Source: Flavobacterium foetidum (GTDB taxonomy: Bacteria; Bacteroidota; Bacteroidia; Flavobacteriales; Flavobacteriaceae). From it: DNA of 64,000 nt. The notes beneath the pieces were generated by a model, which worked only from the letters and a program-made list of their open reading frames with translations, ran no database searches and was not told where the DNA came from. Positions 52,483 to 60,890 of this stretch are shown here, piece by piece. Every line of letters starts with the position of its first letter. Position 1 is the first letter of the stretch. Location: assembly GCF_004634245.1 (NCBI RefSeq), contig NZ_SJTF01000016.1, forward strand, positions 1 through 64,000, written 5' to 3'. The position numbers and the translations under genes are program-made.

Positions 52483-54723
52483 ATGAGATTTCTAAGATTG
52501 GTTATTCTTTATGTTTTTTTTCTGATTTTTTCATCAATAGAAACAAAGGCACAACCCATAAAAAAAGTTACAGATAAAAGTTTTTATAGTGATGATGTAC
52601 TCTTCGGAAAATTATCAAAGCCTGCCCAAGATACTATAATTACAAAAGCGAAAGAAGGCAATGAATTGAACGAAGTTGTTGTCAAAAGTCAAGCTTCACT
52701 AATAAAATATGGGCCAAACGGAAATAGTATTGTTAACGTCAGCGGAACTGTTTTGGCATCTAGCAGCTCGGTGAGCGAATTGTTAGGAAGAGTTCCGAAT
52801 GTTGCAATTACCGAAGGAGAAATCAGTGTTTTAGGAAAAGGCGAAGCGATCATTTATTTAAATGGTGTATTGATCAATTATGAACGTTTTGCCGCAATTC
52901 CGGTTTCGCAAATCGAAAAAATCGAGGTAATCGCAAATCCATCTTCCCGATATGATGCTGAAGGAAAAGCTGTAATCAATATCGTAACTAAGCAAAATAT
53001 CGAAAGTGGCATAATGGGAACTGCCCATCAGCATATAACCGTTTCGAATTTTGGTGGAACAAGTTATAATTCGCTTTTAGATTTTAGTTATTCTAAAGGT
53101 AAATTTTCCTTCATAACCAATTACGGACTGCAGCTCGGTAGCAATCGCGAATTGTTATACACCACCAGAACACGTCCAGATCCGTATGAATATTTAAAAT
53201 CGGAATTGACAACCGATTGGAAAAGAAGATTTAATAATTATTCGAATTTTGGTTTTGGGCTTCAGTATAATTTTTCTTCAAAAGATTATATTTCATTGGC
53301 ATATAGTGGCAATGTGAATGATTTAGGCGGTATAACGGAAAGCAGAAACGCTATTGCCAATAATTCTGGAAACAGTTTTTATGCTACAGATGTAGACAGA
53401 AGCGATGTTTTGCTAAATCAGTTTATCAATCTGAATTACAATTGGACAACCGTAAAAGGCTCTACATTGTTTATTGGGGCGCAGTTTTCTAATTACAATC
53501 AGCAAATAGGAGATTTTATCGAAGAAAAAGGAGAGGTCAATGAAACGCCTTCTGAAAGATATCTCAAAAATGATTTAGGTAGCCGAATCAATATAATGAC
53601 ACTTCAGACCGATTATTCGAATAAAATAAGCGAAAAAACAAAACTGGAAATCGGAGCAAAGTACAGTTTTGCCACTATAAAATCGGGTACAGATTTCTTG
53701 ATTTCTAATGAAGAAAACGGCAATTATGATTTAAACGAAGATCTCTCAAGTGATTTTGAATACAATGAAAGAATTATTGCCGCTTATTTTAATTACGGAA
53801 ATTCATTAAGCGAAAAAGTCAATTTTTCCATTGGAGCAAGAGCAGAAAAAACAAAGTACAATTTATACACGAATGCAAACGAAATTCAGAAATTTGATAA
53901 AAGTTACAGCAATTTTTTTCCGAACTTGCTTTTGAATTTTAATTTTTCAGAGAATTGGAAAGGGCATTTTTCATATGTTTCCAGAATTACTAGGCCGAGA
54001 TATCAAGCTTTGAATCCGTATGTGATTTATCAAGATCCTTTTACAACGATTGAAGGAAATCCGAATTTAGTTCCCGAAAAAGCACATGCTTTCGAAATAG
54101 GAACGATGTATAAAAAGTTTGACTTCAAAATAGGCTATACCTATAGAATAAATCCGATTTCAGGGGCGGCACTACGCGGTGATACGCCAAACAGCTATGT
54201 CTTAAAAGCAATAAATCTGGAAAGCGGACATGTGTTTTTTAGTTCGCTTTCGAGGTCATTTAATATAAAATGGTGGAATTCGACCAATACCATTAGTATG
54301 AATATAACAAAACAAGTAGATAATAATTATTCGTATGTGTTTAGTCCGGTAAAACCACAGTTTTATTTTTACTCCAATAATACATTTACGGTTCAGGAGC
54401 TTTTCAAACTGCAATTGTTGGCTTGGTATCTTGGTGACAGAAGTTATGGTCTAGGAACCGACAACAGCCGTTCGACTGTAACGGTTGGGATAGAGAAGAG
54501 TTTTTTAAAAGAGGCGCTGAAAATCAATTTTTCTGCAAACGACATCTTTCATAAATTTATGGTTTCTGGAGATTATAATGTTGGGCAGACCCAGATTTAT
54601 TACCATAGAACATATACTTCAAATTATTTCAAATTGATTGCAACGTATAATTTTGGAAATTCAAAAAAGACGACTTATAAAAAATCGGAGGTGGAGCAAT
54701 CGGAGAATAGTCGGGCGAGGTAA
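52483..54723 (+). CDS. outer-membrane barrel protein, TonB-receptor-like (OMP_b-brl_3)
   Basis: A 746-residue protein with signal peptide (MRFLRLVILYVFFLIFSSIE then TKAQP), a plug-like domain (SSVSELLGRVPNVAITEGEI, LGKGEAIIYLNGVLI, EKIEVIANPSSRYDAEGKAV, near 95-165) and a long barrel with many short aromatic strands. The plug segments match the outer_membrane beta-barrel family 3 / TonB-receptor-like group that lacks the carboxypeptidase-like domain. The last residues (SKKTTYKKSEVEQSENSRAR) form a polar tail after the usual barrel end (ATYNFG). Ligand unknown. Downstream it faces the small-gene cassette with one base between stops. Confidence 0.83.
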   Translation: MRFLRLVILYVFFLIFSSIETKAQPIKKVTDKSFYSDDVLFGKLSKPAQDTIITKAKEGNELNEVVVKSQASLIKYGPNGNSIVNVSGTVLASSSSVSELLGRVPNVAITEGEISVLGKGEAIIYLNGVLINYERFAAIPVSQIEKIEVIANPSSRYDAEGKAVINIVTKQNIESGIMGTAHQHITVSNFGGTSYNSLLDFSYSKGKFSFITNYGLQLGSNRELLYTTRTRPDPYEYLKSELTTDWKRRFNNYSNFGFGLQYNFSSKDYISLAYSGNVNDLGGITESRNAIANNSGNSFYATDVDRSDVLLNQFINLNYNWTTVKGSTLFIGAQFSNYNQQIGDFIEEKGEVNETPSERYLKNDLGSRINIMTLQTDYSNKISEKTKLEIGAKYSFATIKSGTDFLISNEENGNYDLNEDLSSDFEYNERIIAAYFNYGNSLSEKVNFSIGARAEKTKYNLYTNANEIQKFDKSYSNFFPNLLLNFNFSENWKGHFSYVSRITRPRYQALNPYVIYQDPFTTIEGNPNLVPEKAHAFEIGTMYKKFDFKIGYTYRINPISGAALRGDTPNSYVLKAINLESGHVFFSSLSRSFNIKWWNSTNTISMNITKQVDNNYSYVFSPVKPQFYFYSNNTFTVQELFKLQLLAWYLGDRSYGLGTDNSRSTVTVGIEKSFLKEALKINFSANDIFHKFMVSGDYNVGQTQIYYHRTYTSNYFKLIATYNFGNSKKTTYKKSEVEQSENSRAR

Positions 54724-54724
54724 A

Positions 54725-54946
54725 TTAACGATTTTCGTTATTTTGTAATGCTTTATCTTTTTTAATTTGTGCTCTATAGCCTAAAAAAAATCCTACCCAA
54801 GATAATGCAGGTCCAATTGAATATCTGAAATCTGAATATGAAATATCTTTAACGCTTTCTTTTTTGACTAAAGGACTTAAATCAAAACAGATATATAACA
54901 AAATAAGAATTAGAAAAAGCATCATTAAGTTTTTTCGAGTCATCAT
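54725..54946 (-). CDS. small membrane protein (73 aa), last gene of small-gene cassette
   Basis: A 73-residue protein with a hydrophobic helix at 7-24 (LMMLFLILILLYICFDL), a short polar middle and a second hydrophobic stretch near 44-60 (SIGPALSWVGFFLGYRA) with a basic C-terminus. No family recognised. It is the last of five small membrane genes on the minus strand and lies 16 bases after the DUF5808 pseudogene. A second start codon directly follows the first (MM). Confidence 0.65.
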   Translation of the reverse strand: MMTRKNLMMLFLILILLYICFDLSPLVKKESVKDISYSDFRYSIGPALSWVGFFLGYRAQIKKDKALQNNENR

Positions 54947-54962
54947 AAGAATGTATTAATTG

Positions 54963-55189
54963 TTACTTGGCACTTTCTGATAAAATCATTAAAATCAAAA
55001 TCAGAATAACGCAAAGAAAAACCGAATTGGGATTCGCAAAGTTAATTGTCCAGCCTAATTCTTTTATTTTCTTTGGAGGAAACATTCTTTCATCTTTTGG
55101 GTTGTAATAGAAAAGTCCCCAATCCAATTGTCGGGATCTTGGCTCCAGTTGTTTTTTTCTTGTTCGGTTGGTTCTGGATTGTATTTCAT
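54963..55189 (-). pseudogene. DUF5808 paralogue broken by a one-base deletion
   Basis: From the ATG at 55189 the frame reads MKYNPEPTEQEKNNWSQDPD then NWI and, in the next frame, WGLFYYNPKDERMFPPKK, LGWTINFANP, then a membrane helix and LSESAK before a stop at 54963. Aligned with the intact gene at 50896-51120, both halves match; one base (an A in the CCCC-AAT run, near 55117-55122, plus strand) is missing. Restoring it gives 75 residues. Without it the protein would stop after about 42 residues. Either a recent mutation, a phase-variable site or a sequencing error. Confidence 0.75.
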
Positions 55190-55284
55190 TTTTTAGATTT
55201 CTTTTTTTGATTATAGCGATAACCGAAAGCTATTATAATTATAAGCATTGTCATCAGTAAAGAGATGTTATTCATGATAAGCAT
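55186..55284 (-). CDS. micro-protein with one membrane helix (32 aa)
   Basis: Short frame MLIMNNISLLMTMLIIIIIA followed by FGYRYNQKKKSK. A single strongly hydrophobic helix ends with a basic tail. The stop overlaps the start of the DUF5808 paralogue (ATGA), the usual sign of translational coupling, which supports this very short frame as real. A later methionine (fourth codon) could also be the start. Confidence 0.5.
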   Translation of the reverse strand: MLIMNNISLLMTMLIIIIAFGYRYNQKKKSKK

Positions 55285-55313
55285 ACCTACATTTTATGAC
55301 CTCACTTTTTCAG

Positions 55314-55475
55314 CTAATCTTTTTTAAAAGCTAGACCGACTATGTTGACAATCACGGCTACTAATAATAAAAGCATCATATAAGTAAACATATTGTCTGA
55401 GAGAAAATGTTTGCTAGCATTAAGCATCATAATTGCGACAACAATCCATGTCATCATTTTTACACTTTTATACAT
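55314..55475 (-). CDS. small two-helix membrane protein (53 aa), paralogue A
   Basis: Frame starting MYKSVKMMTWIVVAIMML and ending VNIVGLAFKKD. It has two hydrophobic helices linked by ASKHFLSDNMFTY. It aligns along its length with the next gene upstream (MYKS, W10, L-S/T-D, MF-Y, the NI-x-G motif), so the two arose by tandem duplication. Function unknown. Similarity of two adjacent frames makes coding very likely despite the size. Confidence 0.65.
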   Translation of the reverse strand: MYKSVKMMTWIVVAIMMLNASKHFLSDNMFTYMMLLLLVAVIVNIVGLAFKKD

Positions 55476-55531
55476 GATATATATTTGATTTTAAAATTAA
55501 TTGTATAAAAATTTCAGAACTTCATTTTTAC

Positions 55532-55714
55532 TCATTTTTGGTGTCTGATTGATTTATTATTTGTCACCACAATTCCTATGATATTAATTACAAGAGATGC
55601 AAGAATTAGCATCGAAAGATACTCAAACATTTTATCTGTAAGAGTATTTGTGGTAATGCATACAGCCATTATAAACATAATTGACCATATGAGAAATTTT
55701 ATACTTTTATACAT
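55532..55714 (-). CDS. small two-helix membrane protein (60 aa), paralogue B
   Basis: First gene of the small-gene cassette. MYKSIKFLIWSIMFIMAVCI forms the first helix, TTNTLTDKMFEYL the loop, and LILASLVINIIGIVV the second, with a basic tail (NKSIRHQK). Paralogue of the next gene downstream. No known family recognised; size and topology resemble immunity or small regulatory membrane proteins, but nothing specific supports that. Confidence 0.65.
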   Translation of the reverse strand: MYKSIKFLIWSIMFIMAVCITTNTLTDKMFEYLSMLILASLVINIIGIVVTNNKSIRHQK

Positions 55715-55912
55715 TCTATAGTGAGTTTTTAAATTCTGAAGTAAGAATATTGCAGATTGTTATTGCATAAAATAATTGATTTCTTCTCGTTTTCTTTTTG
55801 TAAAAATAACAAATTTGCAATGTAAATGTAGGAAATAATTTAAAAAAAAACTTAAACAAAACATATTATAAGAACTGTCGGCAAATTATTGGGTATTACA
55901 ACTAAAAACAAA

Positions 55913-55940
55913 AAAAGGCTTCACCTAAGTGAAACCTTTT
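55913..55940 (-). terminator. terminator after aspartate kinase
   Basis: AAAAGGCTTCAC and GTGAAACCTTTT form an imperfect stem around CTAA; the plus-strand A run gives a T tract on the minus strand. Confidence 0.75.
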
Positions 55941-55982
55941 AAATATTATTTGAATTGAATAATTACCTTTTATAAAGCAATG

Positions 55983-57242
55983 TTATTTTAATTCTTTAGT
56001 GACAATCTGCATGGTTTCGCGGCTCACTTGCTTCAATAAAACCACTTTGTTTGTCTCGACAATTTCGGCAGCTTCTTCCGTGAAGTGACGAATGGTGTAT
56101 AAAGTAACATTTTCGCTGTATTCTACTTTGAATTTTTTCGAAAGTATGGCGTTCAATTCAGGGAAATTTCCAAATTTATCTTCTACGCAAACAGAGAAAC
56201 TAATGGCAGAGTTCTGAATCAAGTTTACTTTGATTTTGAATTCGTGGAATAATCCAAAGATCTCACTGATGTTTTCCTCCATAATGAAAGAGAAATCAAT
56301 TGAAGAAAGCGAAATTAGAAGCTGTTCTCTTTTTACGATAAAACATGGATATTGCGGTTCCAAATCTACGCCTTTAGAAACGCAAGTTCCTTTTAATAAA
56401 GGATTCACAAATGATTTTACGTACAACGGAATTTCTTTTTTCTGTAACGGCTGTAATGTTTTTGGGTGAATGACTGTTGCACCGTAAAACGCCAATTCGA
56501 TAGCCTCACGATACGAAATCTGATTTAACAAACTCGCATTTTCAAAATAACGCGGGTCGGCATTCATTACTCCGGGAACGTCTTTCCAGATGGTTACACT
56601 TTCGGCATTTAGGCAGTAAGCAAAAATTCCGGCAGTATAATCAGAGCCTTCACGTCCTAAGGTGGTAGTGAAATTATTTTCGTCGGCACCTAAGAATCCT
56701 TGGGTAATATTCAACACTTTTCTAGGTACATTTTTGCTGATGTTTTCTTGAGTTGTTTCCCAGTCAACACCTGCATCTCTATAATTTGCATCTGTTTTAA
56801 TGAAATTACGAACATCAAGCCATTGCGTCTGAATCCCTCTAAAATTCATATAATGACTTAATATATTGGTAGAAATCAATTCGCCAAAACTTACAATCTG
56901 ATCGTAAACGAAGTTGTAATTCGGAGATTTATTATGAGCTAAGAAATATTCTAATTCATCAAACTGTGCATTCACAGCTGCAAAAACAGCATGATTTTCA
57001 TCTTCAAATAAATCCAATAATATTTGATTATGATATTTTTTGATTTCTTGTACAGAAGCACTTAGTTCTGTCGATTTTTCAAAGTAATTCTTGATAACAA
57101 CTTCAAGAGCATTTGTTGTTTTTCCCATAGCCGAAACTACAAGAATTACATCTTCGTAACCTACTTTTTGCAAAACGTCGTACACGTTTTTAATTCCATC
57201 AGCATCTTTTACCGACGCACCACCAAATTTAAATACTCTCAT
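55983..57242 (-). CDS. monofunctional aspartate kinase
   Basis: Phosphorylates aspartate, the first step to lysine, threonine, methionine and diaminopimelate. The 419-residue protein starts with the family motif MRVFKFGGASVKDADGIKN, has VSAMGKTTNAL (near 37), the FTTLGREGSDYTA site (near 190) and the KDVPGVMNADPR loop (near 222), then two ACT-type regulatory repeats (residues 290-400) that usually bind lysine or threonine. It is not fused to homoserine dehydrogenase. It has no biosynthetic neighbours here. Confidence 0.92.
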   Translation of the reverse strand: MRVFKFGGASVKDADGIKNVYDVLQKVGYEDVILVVSAMGKTTNALEVVIKNYFEKSTELSASVQEIKKYHNQILLDLFEDENHAVFAAVNAQFDELEYFLAHNKSPNYNFVYDQIVSFGELISTNILSHYMNFRGIQTQWLDVRNFIKTDANYRDAGVDWETTQENISKNVPRKVLNITQGFLGADENNFTTTLGREGSDYTAGIFAYCLNAESVTIWKDVPGVMNADPRYFENASLLNQISYREAIELAFYGATVIHPKTLQPLQKKEIPLYVKSFVNPLLKGTCVSKGVDLEPQYPCFIVKREQLLISLSSIDFSFIMEENISEIFGLFHEFKIKVNLIQNSAISFSVCVEDKFGNFPELNAILSKKFKVEYSENVTLYTIRHFTEEAAEIVETNKVVLLKQVSRETMQIVTKELK

Positions 57243-57304
57243 TTTTAATTTTAGATTTTTTAGATTTTAGATTTTTAGATTTGAGGAAATCTAGTATTTT
57301 GTTT

Positions 57305-57416
57305 GTTGCCACAGATTATAAGGATTAAAATGATTTTTATAATCTGTGTCTATCTGCCACGAATTTCACGAATTAGCACGAATAGTAATTAGTGGAAATT
57401 TGTGCAATTCGTGGCA
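57305..57416. repeat. nested inverted repeat (GCCACAGATT / GCCACGAATT), second copy
   Basis: Inner arms TGCCACGAATTTCACGAATT (57355-57374) and AATTTGTGCAATTCGTGGCA (57397-57416) mirror each other except for one or two bases. A GCCACAGATTATAAGGATTA arm with a local mirror TATAATCTGTG precedes them. It matches the element at 9256-9391. Confidence 0.75.
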
Positions 57417-57425
57417 TAATAAATT

Positions 57426-57899
57426 TTATAATTTTTCTAAGAACGCATTAACTCCCGCTTCATCCATTTGAACGACCTGCCAATCGTCAAGGATTTTTGC
57501 TCCAGAATTCTTGTAGAAATTGACTGCCGGAGTATTCCATGCCAAAACATTCCATTCGACTCTTCTTACACCATCTCTTTTTCCTTGTTTCATGATTTCA
57601 GCATAAAGCGCAGATCCAAGGCCTGTACCACGCATTTTTTCTTTCACAATCAAATCTTCAAGATGTATGGTTTTTCCTTTCCAGGTAGAATAGCGGTAAT
57701 AGTACAACGCAATGCCAACAATTTCCTCTTCAACCTCTGCAACAAAAACATGAAACAGCGGTTTCTCGCCAAAACCGTCGCGTATTAAATCTTCCTCAGT
57801 GATTACTACTGCCTCTGGTTCTTTTTCGAATATGGCCAACTCCTGAATAAGTCCCAACACCGATTTCATGTCTTCAGGATTTCCTTTTCTAATTTTCAT
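57426..57899 (-). CDS. GNAT acetyltransferase (SSAT/diamine-type)
   Basis: A 157-residue N-acetyltransferase using acetyl-CoA. It has the GNAT order: MKIRKGNPEDMKSVLGLIQE, the strand HVFVAEVEEEIVGIALYYY, the pyrophosphate loop VKEKMRGTGLGSALYAEI (near 90) and NTPAVNFYKNSGA. The segment STWKGKTIHLEDLIV is typical of spermidine/spermine-type members (HLEDLYV). A polyamine or thialysine substrate is plausible, not certain. Confidence 0.85.
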   Translation of the reverse strand: MKIRKGNPEDMKSVLGLIQELAIFEKEPEAVVITEEDLIRDGFGEKPLFHVFVAEVEEEIVGIALYYYRYSTWKGKTIHLEDLIVKEKMRGTGLGSALYAEIMKQGKRDGVRRVEWNVLAWNTPAVNFYKNSGAKILDDWQVVQMDEAGVNAFLEKL

Positions 57900-58068
57900 A
57901 TTCTTATTATTAATCGATTCTAAGCTAAAAAAGTATTTTTTTTAGCGGTACTTTCTGCTGTTAATTAGCAAATATACAATAGCAGCAAACTAACAAAATA
58001 ATTTTTAAATCATTCTCACAAAAAAAACGATATTTGTGACTTAAATTTAAAACTACAACGATTTAGCA

Positions 58069-59073
58069 ATGGAAGAACGCAATAAAACACTGGGAGAGTT
58101 TATTATTGAGAACCAGAAAGCATTTCAGTATTCATCGGGAGAGCTCTCCCGAATCATCAACTCTATACGTTTGGCAGCAAAGGTTGTCAACTATAAAGTA
58201 AACAAAGCCGGACTGGTCGATATTATCGGCGCAGTCGGAGAACAAAACATTCAGGGCGAAGACCAGCAAAAGCTAGATGTCTATGCCAACGAGGTATTTA
58301 TCCAGACGTTAATAAACCGTGAGATTGTCTGTGGTATTGCTTCTGAAGAAAACGACGATTTTATTACAGTTCAGGGGAGCGACAACTGTCATAATAACAA
58401 GTACGTAATCTTAATGGATCCGCTTGACGGATCTTCAAACATCGATGTAAATGTTTCGGTAGGAACTATTTTTTCTGTTTTCAGAAGAATTACGCCAATT
58501 GGCACGCCGGTCACAATTGAAGATTTTCTGCAGCCGGGAACTAGTCAGGTTGCCGCTGGTTATGTAATTTACGGTACGTCGACTATGCTGGTATACACTA
58601 CCGGTCATGGCGTAAACGGATTTACACTTAATCCTGCGATTGGTACTTTTTATCTTTCACATCCAAATATGAAATTTCCGAAAGACGGTCATATCTATTC
58701 GGTAAACGAAGGGAATTATGTTCACTTTCCGCAGGGAGTTAAAAACTACATCAAATACTGTCAGCGAGAAGAAGAGGACAGGCCGTATACTTCAAGATAT
58801 ATCGGAAGTCTGGTGGCCGATTTTCATCGTAATATGATTAAAGGCGGTGTCTATATTTATCCGACAAGCTCAAAAGCGCCAAAAGGAAAACTACGCTTGT
58901 TATACGAATGCAACCCAATGGCTTTTATTGCAGAACAAGCAGGAGGAAAAGCAACAGACGGCTTCGGTAGAATTATGGAAATCCAGCCGACAGAACTGCA
59001 TCAGAGAGTTCCGTTTTTCTGCGGCAGCTATAACATGGTAGAAAAAGCTGAGGAGTTTATGGCAGCTGATTAA
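58069..59073 (+). CDS. fbp: class 1 fructose-1,6-bisphosphatase
   Basis: Hydrolyses fructose 1,6-bisphosphate to fructose 6-phosphate in gluconeogenesis. The 334-residue enzyme has GEQNIQGEDQQKLD (near 64), the metal-binding VCGIASEEND (near 88), the signature ILMDPLDGSSNIDVN (near 116) and the substrate blocks YTSRYIGSLVADFHR (near 243) and YPTSSKAPKGKLRL. Length and motifs match the AMP-inhibited type I family. Confidence 0.96.
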   Translation: MEERNKTLGEFIIENQKAFQYSSGELSRIINSIRLAAKVVNYKVNKAGLVDIIGAVGEQNIQGEDQQKLDVYANEVFIQTLINREIVCGIASEENDDFITVQGSDNCHNNKYVILMDPLDGSSNIDVNVSVGTIFSVFRRITPIGTPVTIEDFLQPGTSQVAAGYVIYGTSTMLVYTTGHGVNGFTLNPAIGTFYLSHPNMKFPKDGHIYSVNEGNYVHFPQGVKNYIKYCQREEEDRPYTSRYIGSLVADFHRNMIKGGVYIYPTSSKAPKGKLRLLYECNPMAFIAEQAGGKATDGFGRIMEIQPTELHQRVPFFCGSYNMVEKAEEFMAAD

Positions 59074-59164
59074 AGTGATCAGTATTCAGATTTTTTAGTA
59101 AACAGCTTTTTTGTTTCAAGTTTCAGGTTCAAGTTATGTAGCACATTTAACTTGAACAAAAATA

Positions 59165-59199
59165 AAAACCCGACAAGCCATAAAATTTGTCGGGTTTAA
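59165..59199. terminator. terminator between fbp and the TerB gene
   Basis: AAACCCGACAA and TTGTCGGGTTT pair around a nine-base GCCATAAAAT-type loop, with A/T on both sides; serves the convergent genes. Confidence 0.8.
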
Positions 59200-59258
59200 A
59201 ATGTCGTGTAAGTCTGATTTAGTGCTAACTGAACACTAAAAAAACTGACCACTGAATA

Positions 59259-59690
59259 CTATTTATTCATGTTTTCCATTTCAAATGAAAATGTATCTGC
59301 GTCTACTTTTTTGTCTACCAAAGATAAAGCTTTAGAAACAATGTAATCAACGTTTCCAGGAGTAAATCCTAATGCCAATGCCATACGCTTTAGCATTATT
59401 TCCTGCTGATCTCCCAAATGATGGTCTATGTGTACCATTCTTGCCAAATCATACAAACGTTCTACACGTTGTGTATATAAATAAGGTGGGTTTATTGGGT
59501 GTTTCCATGGATCAGATAAAATTTCTTTATATTCTTCGTCCGAAATTTCTAATCTCGCAGCTAGTTTGTCTAAAAAGGCTTGTTCTTCTTCATTTATCTT
59601 TCCGTCAGCAAAAGCTACACGCACAATTGCAGAGAAATGACCCTTGTTTCTTTGTTTGAATTCGTTATCAAATAAATCTGAAAATGACAT
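59259..59690 (-). CDS. TerB-family protein
   Basis: A 143-residue all-helical cytoplasmic protein of the TerB (tellurite-resistance, DjlA-N-like) fold. I start at MSFSDLFDNEFKQRN; an upstream frame starts in the promoter. The acidic metal-binding motif of the fold is seen in VRVAFADGKINEEEQAFLD (near 27) and HIDHHLGDQQEIML (near 90). No other ter genes are near, so tellurite resistance is not implied; a metal-linked membrane stress role is possible. Confidence 0.82.
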   Translation of the reverse strand: MSFSDLFDNEFKQRNKGHFSAIVRVAFADGKINEEEQAFLDKLAARLEISDEEYKEILSDPWKHPINPPYLYTQRVERLYDLARMVHIDHHLGDQQEIMLKRMALALGFTPGNVDYIVSKALSLVDKKVDADTFSFEMENMNK

Positions 59691-59859
59691 AATTAATTGG
59701 TTTTTATCGAGCAAAGATAAATCTTATTTTAATTTGACAAATTTAATTTTCTCATAAAATTTAACTTATTTTTATTGCACGATTTGACGGGGTTAAATGC
59801 CGAATTCTGAAAATTAATTGTAAGTTTACAACCCCTAATTATTTAATTTAAACATACCT

Positions 59860-60453
59860 ATGTCACAATTTTGGATCTATTTTCAAATAGGATTAAAACA
59901 CGTCTTAGATATTAATGCTTACGACCACGTTCTTTTTTTAATCGCATTAACTGTTCCGTATTTGTTTAAAGATTGGAAACGAATTTTGATATTGGTTTCT
60001 GTATTTACTGTCGGACACACCTTGGCTCTGCTTTTGTCTGTTTACGGAATTATTGCGATTAAGGTAAATCTGGTAGAATTCCTAATTCCGATAACCATTT
60101 TGATTACGGCAGTATATCATTTATTTACAGCAGGAAAGACTTCCAAAAATGATAGTATAAATCTGGTATTTTTTATAACTTTATTCTTTGGAATTATTCA
60201 TGGTCTTGGTTTTTCGAACTATTTCAAAATAATTTTAGGAGGTTCGCCATCTTCAAAATTATTACCTTTGGGAGAGTTTGCTTTAGGAATCGAAGCTGCG
60301 CAGCTTATAGTAGTTTTTGTGGTTTTGGTAATATCAAGTATCGTTCAGACCGTGTTCCGTTTTTCTAAACGTGACTGGGCTTTGGTTATGTCGGCTTTTG
60401 TAATTGGAGTGGTGATTCCGATGATTATTGAAAGCCCAATTTGGAACAGATAA
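59860..60453 (+). CDS. HupE/UreJ-family membrane protein
   Basis: A 197-residue inner-membrane protein with six helices. The conserved start IGLKHVLDINAYDHVLFLIA has the histidine/aspartate of metal (nickel or cobalt) permeases, and FTVGHTLALLLS and FFGIIHGLGFSNYF hold two more conserved histidines. It matches the short HupE/UreJ_2 group. Metal transport is likely, but the metal and link to a hydrogenase or urease are not supported by neighbours. The dCMP deaminase gene follows after 5 bases. Confidence 0.85.
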   Translation: MSQFWIYFQIGLKHVLDINAYDHVLFLIALTVPYLFKDWKRILILVSVFTVGHTLALLLSVYGIIAIKVNLVEFLIPITILITAVYHLFTAGKTSKNDSINLVFFITLFFGIIHGLGFSNYFKIILGGSPSSKLLPLGEFALGIEAAQLIVVFVVLVISSIVQTVFRFSKRDWALVMSAFVIGVVIPMIIESPIWNR

Positions 60454-60458
60454 TATAA

Positions 60459-60890
60459 ATGGAAGTAAAAAAATTGAATAAATACGATAAGGCTTATCTG
60501 CGCATTGCAAAAGAATGGAGTCTGCTTTCTTACTGTCAGCGCAAAAAAGTGGGAGCGATTATCGTAAAAGACAGAATGATCATTTCTGACGGCTATAACG
60601 GAACTCCGTCTGGATTTGAAAACTGCTGTGAAGATGAAAACGGATTGACCCGTTGGGATGTACTGCATGCTGAGGCAAATGCAATTTTGAAAGTAGCACG
60701 CTCTACACAGTCTTGCGAAGGAGCGACTTTATACATTACGCTTTCGCCTTGTAAAGAATGCAGTAAGTTAATTCACCAGTCTGGAATAAAAAGAGTAGTA
60801 TATCAAAACGGATATCGTGATGATTCCGGAATTCAGTTTTTAATAAAAGCGGGTGTTGAGGTTGAACATATTCCTGTTTTAGAAGAATAA
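60459..60890 (+). CDS. dCMP deaminase family protein
   Basis: A 143-residue zinc-dependent deaminase that converts dCMP to dUMP. The zinc and catalytic motifs are HAEANAIL (near 67; H and E) and TLSPCKECSKLI (near 95; two cysteines). An additional CC pair (ENCCEDEN) sits near 49. It is overlapped by one base by the peptidase gene, so the HupE, deaminase and S41 peptidase genes form an operon. Confidence 0.9.
   Translation: MEVKKLNKYDKAYLRIAKEWSLLSYCQRKKVGAIIVKDRMIISDGYNGTPSGFENCCEDENGLTRWDVLHAEANAILKVARSTQSCEGATLYITLSPCKECSKLIHQSGIKRVVYQNGYRDDSGIQFLIKAGVEVEHIPVLEE

Noticed and set aside
59259..59690. Tellurite-resistance operon
   Set aside because: A lone TerB-fold protein without TerA, TerC, TerD or TerE does not support it.
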